From Fistularia commersonii (taxonomy: Eukaryota > Chordata > Actinopteri > Syngnathiformes > Fistulariidae): a stretch of DNA of 64,000 nucleotides. The notes beneath the pieces are model-generated. The model was not told the DNA's origin, made no database searches, and saw only the letters and a list, made by a program, of their open reading frames with translations. A program made the position numbers and the translations under genes. Below, piece after piece: positions 11,686-21,654 of the stretch (the stretch's first letter is position 1; the number at the start of each line of letters is the position of its first letter). The stretch spans positions 6,637,001 to 6,701,000 of the forward strand of contig JBBMNZ010000027.1 of assembly GCA_037954325.1 (NCBI GenBank), in the 5' to 3' direction.

Positions 11686-14049
11686 TAAAGTTTTGCATGA
11701 CACACTTTAACCTCATTCTTTATATTAAACCATCACATTGTTACAAGATGAAAATCTAAAGTGTGTAAACAATATAGAATTTCACATGACAAAGTAGTTG
11801 TTACATTGTTGTTACCAGCAATAAATTTGGATATTTTTTGGACTTATTTTGGAATCTAATTATGAATGTGAATTATTCTGGTTCTCTGTGTCATTTGACT
11901 CCCAGAGGTTTTAATACTGATGGTACAGCTCTTAATATTTCCTCACCAAGTCAAAACATTTTCAGGAGGATGAATGTTTATGAGATTACACTGATGATGC
12001 AAACCCATAGGAGGCTGACAAATTTGTGCATCGGTGTATTAAAGCATAAAGGTATGCATTTCCCATGCTGTTTAGCTCCGGCTTTAAGATTGTCAAGGTT
12101 CACTTGTAACCTACTCCCAGTATCAAAATATTGCACTAAACTACATCTGCCTTCAGTCAGAATTACACCACACACATAAGTAAACTATACCAAAACTCTC
12201 AAAAATCAAATGAATACATAACTCTAAAAGTGCAACAACATGTGGGAAATTATCTTTAAGTATCCACTACAAAGCAGAGGTCTCTTATTTACACTTTTTA
12301 AAATCAGTGACACCAAGTGGTGTATAAACTGGATGGCATCTTTGCTGTTACTATTAGACAGCAAAGATGCTCTGTGAAAAGATTTATTGTAGTTTTGACA
12401 GGCATAAAAAAGATCTCAAAATGTATCGTGCAATGTTAGTGAGAACAGTTGGGTGCTTTCCCTCAAACACAGACACAGACGGTCAAGAAAGAATGATAGA
12501 CGGCAGATCAAAATACACTTCACAGCATTTCTACTTCATCCAGGAGGCTGTCAGTAACCAAGATGAACTTGACTGTTCAGTATATCCCAATGGTTGTGCT
12601 ATGGCTGAAAAACTTCAGGGGCTATAAAAGTAGGTGGGAGGGGCTCAATTGGCGGAGAGAAACATCACAAAATTGAGGAAAAGTAATGTCAGATTACTTG
12701 TCGAGGCCAAAACAGATCATCAGTGTCATTAAATTATTTTCTCATAGTAAGAGTATATGAGCGGGAAATTAGCATAGTATAATTTGGCAAAGGGAAATTA
12801 GAAGTTAAAGATTACGATTATATATTAAAACCAGATCCCATTTGTGATTCTCATCCTGATCAATTTATAATTAGCCTAATACAAAATCACAATGAAATTT
12901 CCTTTACTTTGTTATATAATTCATAATAATGTTTTATCCGTTGTCTTTACAGAATGTTTTAGAATATTACAAGCTCTATGTGTGTTATATAACATATTAT
13001 GGTGACATTTAATTTGAAAATGACAACTTATCGTATATTGTGGTGTAACCAATGTCTTAATCTGACCTTTCACATACATCAAATGGAACAGCAATAGCCC
13101 AGACCTTAAAAACGCTATTTTAAAAGCACATTCATTTATATTAGGGTAAATAATGGCTTCACCTTTAACAATAAACAACATGCTATTCTAAGTCTAAAAT
13201 GTTGAGGGTGAAAAAACGGACACGACTTATGAAAAGACACACTGTGGACAGTAACCCGCTGGTGTTAAAAGTGTCACCCTGTCTTACCAGATCCAGCTGA
13301 CTGATTAGTTCAGAGGCAGATTAATGAATTCATGCAATCAAACTTCATATAAAAATGTGAGGAAGTCACAAACCTACAATTGTTAATTTACAGCCTCCTG
13401 AACACATCACTGTAGTCTTTCACTGTGCAGTGACTGTCAGTGCATGTCATGCAACAATCTATTTGTTACACTGACTGCAACACGTAAATCTATAAAAGCA
13501 GTTGTAAATCTAAAGTTGCCCACAAAAAAAGCTGTAAACTGTCAAATAAAGTGTGATATGCTTAAAAATCACTGTTTCGGGTAAAATTAACACAGTTGTT
13601 GTTCAGTCTTCATGATCTACACTTTTCTTTGAAAGCTGTGTTATCAGAAAACAGCTAAGTGTACTCAGGCGGATGGCTACATGCAATCATTACTCATCTG
13701 AATCTCCAACACTGAAACATTTGTCTGAAGAATGTGGGTTCACATCTGATACAGTGTATGTTTAAAGGGATTGGATCAGCATATGGCTTTAAAATTCATT
13801 TTCAACCCTGTATGTTCGCACTGACAAGTATTTGTCAATTATGGAGTTGTAAAATAAGTTTGTTGCCGTTTTTGGCTTCAACAGGTTTACTCTTTTCTTT
13901 GTTGGAATTTTACATGATGATTTTGCAAAATGCACAATAGGCCACAGTTTGGAGAATGTGCTGTATCATTCACTAGTGGACATTTTAACCTCAATGGTCT
14001 TTATAGAAATATGGCTTGAGTTCTTGTTTGGTCTCTATGTGTCCTCAGT
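11686..14049 (-). other. Probable ccsap 3' UTR / intergenic
   Basis: There is no other recognisable gene in these 2.4 kb. The sequence is AT-rich and contains an exact inverted repeat at 12336-12370. Short ORFs on both strands have no recognisable domain and no splice context. Confidence 0.4.
12336..12370. repeat. 13-bp perfect inverted repeat with 9-nt loop
   Basis: The arms GCATCTTTGCTGT and ACAGCAAAGATGC are exact reverse complements separated by tactattag. In the presumed ccsap 3' UTR it would form a stable RNA hairpin. Pairing does not extend past the 13 bp, so it is too short for a typical miRNA precursor. Confidence 0.85.
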
Positions 14050-14855
14050 TCATCGGGAGCGAGCAGAGAAGCAGCGCATGTACTCAGTGAGCCAGGGGTT
14101 GAACTCAGGTTGAACCACCTTCCTGGTTTTGCCAAGATCAACAGACTTAGCTCTCCGTCGCTCAGTCCTCTGGGTCTGGATCTGCCGCTCCACCTCCCGC
14201 CTGGTCTTCGCCCGCAGAGCTGACTCATAGATCTACAGGGAAAACAGTTCCTATTGACATTTTTCATCAATTTACAAGGAAACATATATGAGAGACATGA
14301 AAGACTGAAAGAATACCTCATTGGTGGAGGCAGCCGGCCTGACATTGTGTGTCTTTCTACCTGCAATGTCAGCATGCTTTTCGCCTGAACCATACAAAGC
14401 AAAAGGATGCTTGTCTTTGCCGTCCTCCCTGGGCGGCCGGGTCACCACAGGCCTCACCCGCTGGAGGTGTCGCGCTTTTTTGGAAAGTTTAGAAGGCTTG
14501 GTTTGTAGTGGCCGGGAACCTGCAGGACCTCTCTCTGCTTCACAAGATAAGAGATGAGGATGAGTGGTCAACTATCACAAATGTGGCAGATTTATAAAAA
14601 TGATAATTTACAGGCCCTATTACAGTGAAATTCAAGAAAAGCAATCCACATGTGCTGTAAATGTTCGAGAAGCATTGTTTTGCAAACACTTAAAAAGCAT
14701 GAGGGACTGTTAAGCAAAAGAGGAGAAAAAAAAAGGCAATAGTTTCCAGGGTATATTTCAAGGGCATACTGCTCTTATGTCGATAATGCTTTTCTCTCTT
14801 TCAGTTATAATTTATCAGTAGCTGTTATGGCCTATATTACTCTTCACTGTTCATT

Positions 14856-14893
<38 letters not shown>

Positions 14894-16051
14894 GTTTACT
14901 ATCATGTAATTGCATTTAATGTCTATGCTAGTATCTTAATATATGTGCTATCTTTACATTCATAATCCGGTGCAATATAACCTCGCAGCAGCATTGCCAA
15001 TCTTACTCTCTATGTAAATTCGCATCACTTTGCTTCACTTTGTACTTCACTTATCTTACTTTTACTGGTATTCTATCGAGTACTGTTTAGTTGTTATAAG
15101 TACAGGTTATTTTTATACTTTGCTAATTTTATGCTGTATTGATCATATCTGTACTGTTGTTACTGTAATTTTGGAGCCGCCTGACACAAGAATTACCTTG
15201 GGGATTAATAATGCTAAAAATCAGCTTCCCTCATTAAAAAACTAAACATCTATGAATATACTGCCAATTCTCTTGCGGGGAACTTGAGACAGGAAAGGAG
15301 TTTTAGGACTTTGACAGTGAACCGAGGGAAAACTGATATTTTCCCATTACTGTTTACCGGTACTATGCAACATTTTACCAAGATATTTCATTCTACTGGC
15401 AATTTCTTGTCCGGTTTAGATCATTTTTTACGATAGATTCGTCAATTTCTTGCCTATCATCTGACAAAATCTCACTAAGTGCCATTTGACTCTGGAATAT
15501 TCCCGTGATTTTGCAAACGCAAAGTGTTTTCGGAGATGTGACTACCTGGTTCTTCTCTTTGAGCAAGTGTAACATGTTTACTGCCTCTGTTGCTGCAGGC
15601 TGCCTGTGCCTCCCTCTCCTCCTGAGCTCCTTTCTGAGAACCTGAAAGGAGTGAGTGATTACATAGACAGTAGCAATCCAGCATCCAGCACAATGATCCC
15701 GCTTCATTTGTATCTGTTACCATGAACACCCTCCTTTACTTCCTCCTCCAGCAGAGGCAGCCTGGGTACGTCTCTGGGCCGTTGGTCGGCCCCCGTCGCC
15801 CCCTCACACACCTCCAGCTCGGCCCCGGTGGTCTCGCTCTGGACTCGGTTCTTGCCCGGGGGAGGCGGGCTGATTCCTCCGGACTCCGAGTCACTGTCGG
15901 AGCCGTTCCAGAACCAGGGGTTGTGTGTGTGCTCCAGCAGCCGTCGGGTCAGCCTGTACTTCAGCATCTCCTCGTAACATTTGGTGTAAGACTCCCATTT
16001 GGGGTCTTTGAATTTCTTCATGTACTCGGAGCGAATCCTCTTGGTCACCAT
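14050..16051 (-). CDS. ccsap: CCSAP, centriole, cilia and spindle-associated protein
   Basis: CCSAP binds microtubules and localises to centrioles, spindles and ciliary or axonal microtubules. Four coding exons: 15721-16051, 15546-15641, 14317-14537, 14050-14232, giving 276 aa (human about 270). Recognisable blocks are the N-terminal IRSEYMKKFKDPKWESYTKC and the nearby LTRRLLEHTHNPWFW, a central KHPFALYGSGEKHADIAG then KTHNVRP, and a C-terminal basic helix ESALRAKTRREVE followed by FNPWLTEYMRCFSARSR. These match the family in order. The middle is low-complexity, acidic and proline-rich. The ATG chosen is the first in frame before the conserved SEYMKK block. Its neighbours rab4a and acta1 flank CCSAP in human too. 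Confidence 0.93.
14820..15215 (+). mobile_element. Old non-LTR element 3' UTR relic in ccsap intron 2
   Basis: The segment ends gaattaccttggggattaataatg, the same kind of tail (AATT-CCTT-GGGATTAATAA) found at 50022-50048 in this window. The upstream part shows the same T-rich, tact/cact-rich composition. No coding sequence is left. The boundaries are approximate. Confidence 0.45.
14859..14894. repeat. (ATT)12 trinucleotide microsatellite
   Basis: A run of ATT triplets in ccsap intron 2 (in the region of intron between 14538 and 15545). Confidence 0.9.
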
Positions 16052-17140
16052 TTTGGAAAGTTCTTGAACCAGATGGAGCACAAAAAGAAAAAAAAATGTA
16101 AACAGCAACCGCGTTACCCACATACAACGAGCTCGGAAGCTATGTTGTCGCTACTACATCACATCAACATGTATATTTCCGTATACTTTACAAAGTCTTG
16201 AAACACAACGACGACAACAACGACAGGGTTCGTAACACTGACTCGGGGATGACTCGCGTTCCACCGCCAGACATTTAAACCATAACGCAAACCGTGGTTA
16301 CAGCCAATGAGGGAGCAGCTGAGGGTCTGCAAGCCCCGCCCACTTCCTGCTCTGCCCGGAGCTAGCAGGCCCACTCAAGCAGACGGTGGAAAATTATTAA
16401 ATGAAATAAATTACAAACAAATTATTTGATTTAGGCGTGTAAATAGCATTCCGAATATATTGAAGGGCGTTGATAAGAAATGTATCGCCCTTTTAGACGC
16501 GAACCACGTCGTCGTAATACTGATGACGTAACAGCGCCCTCCTGTGATTGGCTGCCGAGATGACTATGGTTGTTAAATTCTCCAAATAAACGTCAACGTG
16601 AGCGTCAATTAAATCTGCGGCCTCGTTGTAACAAGGTGCCGTTTTTAACTAGAAAGCGCCTTCGTTTTGCTCTGAACGGATGCTGTTTGCACTTTAATTG
16701 TCGAGCAGCTCCTATTAATTTTTCATACGCGGCGGCATATGTCAATCGAAATCCCCCTAAGTCGTGACCGTCTCGATTTGATTTTCGTTCAACCAAATTA
16801 CTTCCTTTACCTCATTAATGCACTCGTTGTTTACGTTCGGGGAATACTAATAATCAACTGCCAACGATGACAGATACACGATGTCCCGGTCATCGATATC
16901 AGTGTCATTGCCAATCCATCGATCGCTATCGTCACCTAAAGCAAAGCCTGACGGGAGAAACCGTGGGATGCCAGATTCTAATGCGGTGGGTGGTTCGATA
17001 TACTCACTCCAGGCTCGGGTTTCACGGCAGCGGAGCGGGACAGATGGCGATCATGGTTCGGCTGCAAAGCGTCTCTTAGCTCCGCCCGCCTCAAGGCGCT
17101 TTTAAAAAGCCAAACACACTCGCAACAGGTGGTCGGGGAG
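16052..17140. promoter_or_regulatory. ccsap upstream and promoter region
   Basis: The stretch upstream of the ccsap ATG holds a CRE-like TGACGTAA at 16523-16530 close to a reversed CCAAT box (ATTGG) near 16547, a common promoter pair. An AGCGCCCTCCTGTG element at 16533-16546 is CTCF-like. No coding sequence was recognised. The transcription start is not defined. Confidence 0.4.
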
Positions 17141-17640
17141 ACGTCGGGACGCGGCCGAAGCTGCGTGATAACTACGCAAGGGTGACACTAAAAGAGCACC
17201 TTGTGCTTGCGTGTGTTATTGAACCGATGACGCGAGTGACAATTTACTTGGTATTAATCGAATTAGTGGCGTCCACCGACCCCCTCGCAACTCTCGCGAT
17301 ATCTTGTGCAGACGCGTTCCAAGCAGGTAGGTGAACGGAAGTGGGCGCAAGTGGGACGAGGACGCGGCCGTTGCAGCCCACGCATCGGTCGTGTGTGCTT
17401 ATAAGGCAGCCCCCACGGAGTTCCGGTCCCGGCTAAAGTTGGTCGGGGACTCAGGTGTCGAGTGTCACGGAGAACCGAACGCTGCTGCGCACTGCTGCCC
17501 CGCCGCGGCTCCTGCTGCCCCGCCGCGTCTCCCGCTGTCCCGCCGTGGCTCCTGCTGCCCGGGCGCATTCCCGGATTCCTGGCGAGTCAAACCGAGACTG
17601 TCTAAGTTTAACATCGTAACCTTTCAGCCGCCCGGGTGAC
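17140..17640. other. GC-rich, CpG-rich island with 20-bp minisatellite
   Basis: A GC-rich block between acta1 and ccsap, unlike the AT-rich surroundings. Bases 17492-17565 contain about 3.7 copies of a 20-bp unit beginning CTGCTGCCCCGCCGCGGCTC. A CTTATAAGG element at 17398-17406 could be a TATA box or a near-CArG site. Open frames here are compositional and resemble no known protein. Confidence 0.6.
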
Positions 17641-18023
17641 AGGACAGTGAGACCGCCGCCTCACCCCGACACCTGTCATGATCGATTTTTGGGGACGCCT
17701 TGTTTCCATATGTTCAGGTGCCAGTAGAAATGATTCCCATTTCTTGTCCTTTTCGCCAGTGAAGTTTTTTTTAAATTATCCTAGTTTGTTTTCCCCAGGA
17801 ATTTCTTAGTATTGAATTTAACTTGAAATATGTTCTTAAATATTAAGTCGCGTTGATATCCTTAGGATGCATTTTAAAGGCTTATTTTTGCAGGCTATTT
17901 AACCCCTTTTGATCAGAATAAATAATCCAGGGTCAAATATACCAAATATTGGACTTTAATAAATTATCAATATGTATATACACTTACATTCACATGTGTT
18001 GGGCAACATGTGGTTGTTATTTT

Positions 18024-18029
18024 TTTATT
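18024..18029 (-). terminator. acta1 poly(A) signal
   Basis: AATAAA on the minus strand, 259 bp after the acta1 stop codon. This spacing is normal for a skeletal actin 3' UTR of about 280 nt. Confidence 0.65.
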
Positions 18030-18287
18030 AAAGTTTTTTTTTGGGTGGATGCATGGTTCAGAGTTGGTTTTTTTCACAGCCTTTCTCCGTGCAATACAGA
18101 CAACAGACAGCTTTACAATATGCACATTTTTAACAGGTTAAAAAAATGCATATGCACGTCAACAGCGCAGACAGTCCATTGACAGCAGAATGTTGCGATG
18201 CCGCAGAGGTTTTTCCTCCTCCTTGCTCGATCTCCGCACAGGTGGTTGGTGAGGAGGGCGGAGAAGCTGGTGTAGAAGATGGAGGAT

Positions 18288-18336
18288 TTAGAAGCACTTC
18301 CTGTGGACAATGCTGGGGCCGGCCTCGTCGTACTCC

Positions 18337-18368
<32 letters not shown>

Positions 18369-20494
18369 CAGGGAAGCCAGGATGGAGCCACCGATCCAGA
18401 CGGAGTACTTCCTCTCGGGAGGAGCGATGATCTGGAGGAGGGAGCAGATGTTGGGATGAGTGGACGATCAAGATTTGCTTCAGCTCAGTGAGATCGTGAT
18501 ATTTATGGGCATTTTACCTTGATCTTCATGGTGCTGGGGGCCAGGGCGGTGATTTCCTTCTGCATCCTGTCAGCAATACCGGGGTACATGGTGGTACCAC
18601 CGGACAGCACATTGTTGGCGTACAGGTCCTTGCGGATGTCGATGTCGCATTTCATGATGCTGTTGTAGGCAGTCTCATGGATGCCAGCGGACTCCATACC
18701 TGTCCAGGTGAGAAGCACAAGTGTGAGCGTCTCCGGATGTTCCTAGCACCGAGAGGAGCAAACAAAAATGCCGCAAATATTACCGATGAAGGAAGGCTGG
18801 AAGAGGGTCTCGGGGCAACGGAACCTCTCGTTTCCGATGGTGATGACCTGGCCGTCGGGAAGCTCGTAGCTCTTCTCCAGGGAGGAGGAGGAGGCGGCGG
18901 TGGCCATCTCGTTCTCGAAGTCCAGGGCGACATAGCACAGCTTCTCCTTGATGTCACGCACGATCTCACGCTCGGCTGTCGGGGAGCAAGTTGCGGGGTT
19001 TCGTTAAGAGCTTGACGTGAGAGGGTGGGTCGTCAAGGGACTGCGGGGATTTAGTGAGTTCCTCACCGGTGGTCACGAAGGAGTATCCACGCTCAGTCAG
19101 GATCTTCATCAGGTAGTCGGTCAGATCGCGACCGGCCAGATCCAGACGCATGATGGCGTGGGGCAGAGCGTAACCCTCATAGACTGGGACGTTGTGGGTC
19201 ACACCGTCACCAGCGTCCAGCACAATACCTGAGGAGAGGTAAAGAGGAGATCTCAGCCACGCGTGGACGTGGAAGAAAGCGTGCGTAAAACCACGCCTCA
19301 GTCTCAGAGAGGCCGGTACGACTGTGCGTAAAAGCGGTACATCTCGAGCAAATGGGCTTTGAATATAATCTATGCGTGGTTGTGTTTTCTTCTATTAAAT
19401 GTTTTTTAATCAATAAAGGTGTTTTTATGCAAGTGTGTTTTGTTTGTGCGTCGTGGGGAGGTGTTTCTCACCGGTGGTACGGCCGGAGGCGTACAGGGAC
19501 AGCACAGCCTGGATGGCCACATACATGGCGGGGACGTTGAAGGTCTCAAACATGATCTGGGTCATCTTCTCCCTGTTGGCCTTGGGGTTCAGGGGAGCCT
19601 CGGTGAGCAGGGTGGGGTGCTCCTCGGGGGCGACTCTCAGCTCGTTGTAGAAGGTGTGGTGCCAGATCTTCTCCATGTCGTCCCAGTTGGTGATGATGCC
19701 GTGCTCGATGGGGTACTTCAGAGTCAGGATACCCCTCTTGCTCTGAGCCTCGTCGCCGACGTAGGAGTCCTTCTGACCCATACCGACCATGACACCCTGA
19801 AGGGGGGAGGAAGGACAAAACGATGGAGAGGTGAGGAATGATCCGGTCTGACCTTACTCTAGCCGGATTAAAGTCTTTACTCGGGGGATGCAGAAGGCAC
19901 GGTGGCCATTGCGTCAATGTGCCAAATAGCACCGCGGGTCACACAGACGGACCGACCGCAATTGTGTGACCTGCAATTCATCTGTGACTAATTTTGTCTC
20001 AAGGAGGCAAAGGCCAGACCGGCGGTCGTAACAGGATCTGGCATGACATCACCCCACACCGGGATAATACCGGCGAGTTGTCATAGAAACGTATATATAT
20101 ATATATACACATTATATATATTGGTTTGTTTCTTTTGGGGGGTGGGGTCTAAAAGAAATCTCAGATCTACCAAATAGATGTAGATTTCTTTCTAAAAGGA
20201 ATCTCAGATGTAGCCAAAATAGTTTACACCGGCTTCAAAGAATGCGCAGTATAGTTAAAACGTTGATCATATTACTTGCAGTTGCCGGGGATGTCTCTGT
20301 GATAATCATTGTGATATTTCAAAATTATATTTCTGCATTTTTAATGTTGTGATCTCTCTGGTTACCTGGTGACGAGGGCGGCCGACGATGGAGGGGAACA
20401 CGGCCCTGGGGGCATCGTCTCCGGCGAAGCCAGCCTTCACCAGGCCGGAGCCGTTGTCGCACACAAGGGCGGTAGTCTCATCGTCGTCACACAT
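18288..20494 (-). CDS. acta1: Skeletal muscle alpha-actin
   Basis: Sarcomeric thin-filament actin, an ATPase. Six coding exons: 20366-20494, 19472-19796, 19067-19228, 18784-18975, 18518-18699, 18288-18431. Their lengths (129, 325, 162, 192, 182, 144 nt) and intron positions are those of vertebrate striated alpha-actins, and the sum gives exactly 377 aa. The protein starts [17 protein letters not shown] and ends [11 protein letters not shown] 5' non-coding exon ends at the donor at 21236, and the 3' splice site is at 20503. The coding exons are markedly richer in GC than the flanking DNA, as expected for a highly expressed gene. Synteny with rab4a, ccsap and abcb10 identifies it as ACTA1 rather than ACTC1. 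A fish acta1 paralogue (a or b) cannot be assigned. Confidence 0.96.
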
Positions 20495-20922
20495 GTTGGC
20501 TTCTGATGGGATGAGAGGTCGGCTTTAGTCAAACACACGCACAAAGTCACACTTAAAATGAGCCTGCTGTTTCCTGGTATATTACTGTCTGCGTCCTGGT
20601 GACCAAGACTGTGGTTTTATTGTCCCCAACGCTGGCACCGAACCATTACGCACGACGCATGAAACCCGGAATTTGTAATTTAGAGAGAGAAAAACTCTTC
20701 TGCTTTCTTCTGGATATCTGTCTCAAATTGAAAAATACACACTGCGATTTATTCTTCTCATCATCATTTTTTTTAGGTAAAATATTTCACCGTCTAAGCG
20801 GTGCCCCTTTCAGATCAGTTGAAATCCACCTGTCTGTCATTCCGCCCTCAAAGCAATACTCCTTTTTCGTCTTCAAATATGGGTGTAACTATAACATATC
20901 ATATTTCCAAGAATATAAGAAT

Positions 20923-20947
20923 ATACCGCGATAGAAAATCGCGGTAT
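20923..20947. repeat. 10-bp stem / 5-nt loop inverted repeat in acta1 intron 1
   Basis: ATACCGCGAT, then agaaa, then ATCGCGGTAT: an exact inverted repeat. It is the most CpG-rich spot in this AT-rich part of the intron. Confidence 0.8.
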
Positions 20948-21235
20948 CAGCCCCTCCTTCTCCCCTTAGGTGTCAGATTCAAAATCCGGGCGAGGAACTT
21001 AATCCGAACCCTGTCTTCCACCTGTTGCGTCTAAATTTAAGCGCAACAGTTTCAGACTGAGTTTAGACTCGAAAAACTTGGATTTTTTTTTTTTATCTTT
21101 CTTCTTCTTTCTTCGGACCTCGACCCTCCTGATCCTGTCTAACCACCCCCCGCCTCTCTGTCCCCAGTCGGTCCGGCTTGGAAACCTGGGTTCGCGTCTT
21201 GAAGAAGTGAGTACCGGTCCCTGCGGGTGTCTTAC

Positions 21236-21296
21236 CTTAGGAGAGTGTCTGCGGCTCGGAGAGAATGACCCAACCAGTGCTGCTGCTGAACCAGCT
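21236..21296 (-). other. acta1 non-coding exon 1 (5' UTR)
   Basis: The donor CTAAG|GTAAGA is at 21236-21235 on the minus strand. The TATA box lies at 21321-21329, so transcription should start near 21290-21296. The exon joins to 20502, eight bases before the ATG at 20494. The start position is inferred from TATA spacing. Confidence 0.65.
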
Positions 21297-21320
21297 ACGG
21301 TCCCTCCTGCCACCCGTGCA

Positions 21321-21329
21321 CTTTATATA
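21321..21329 (-). promoter_or_regulatory. acta1 TATA box (TATATAAAG)
   Basis: A strong TATA box on the minus strand, about 30 bp before the predicted start of exon 1 and directly upstream of a splice donor in the right place. Confidence 0.85.
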
Positions 21330-21382
21330 CCCGACCTCCACCATTCACAAAGCTGCGCACTGGCCCCCATCCCGGCCCTCTG

Positions 21383-21392
21383 CCATATTAGG
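21383..21392 (-). promoter_or_regulatory. Proximal CArG box (SRF site)
   Basis: CCTAATATGG fits CC(A/T)6GG exactly and lies about 60 bp upstream of the TATA box. This is the usual place for serum response factor binding in striated actin promoters. Confidence 0.8.
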
Positions 21393-21408
21393 ATGCTGAC
21401 GGGACGTG

Positions 21409-21560
21409 GATGAGGTGTGCGCGGGTGGGGTACGGCGGAGGAGGCGCGTCTGGCATCGGGTCGTGGGGGGTTGGGGGTGGGGTGTATACAGCAGGTTTGA
21501 GTGGGGAGTGGGGTGCGTATGGGATGGGGATGGAGGGGGGGGGGGGATCCGAAGTGACGC
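21409..21560. other. G-rich tract, quadruplex-prone, in the acta1 promoter
   Basis: The plus strand contains many runs of three or more G, including ggggggttgggggtgggg and a run of about 12 G near 21536-21547. It lies between two CArG boxes. The run spacing satisfies the usual G-quadruplex pattern; the minus strand would be C-rich. Confidence 0.7.
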
Positions 21561-21587
21561 TGCGCGCTCCCGACGAGGAGACGCGTG

Positions 21588-21597
21588 CCATAAATGG
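21588..21597 (-). promoter_or_regulatory. Distal CArG box (SRF site)
   Basis: CCATAAATGG on the plus strand (CCATTTATGG on the minus strand), a perfect CC(A/T)6GG, about 260 bp upstream of the TATA box. Confidence 0.75.
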
Positions 21598-21644
21598 AAC
21601 TGTCGCTTTGACCTCCCATCGCGCCTCACGGTCCCACCTCAGGG

Positions 21645-21654
21645 CCGTATAAGG
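21645..21654 (-). promoter_or_regulatory. Third CArG-like box (one mismatch)
   Basis: CCTTATACGG on the minus strand has one G/C in the A/T core. Weak CArG boxes of this kind are functional in several actin promoters. Confidence 0.55.

Noticed and set aside
12336..12370. miRNA precursor
   Set aside because: The stem is only 13 bp and the flanks do not pair, so it does not meet the usual precursor shape.
17331..17639. A 102-codon frame and its opposite-strand partner
   Set aside because: Both are open because of the CpG-rich minisatellite. There is no family resemblance.
18130..19930. Plus-strand and alternate-frame ORFs over acta1
   Set aside because: They are shadows of the GC-rich actin exons. 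The correct frame reproduces all canonical actin exon lengths.
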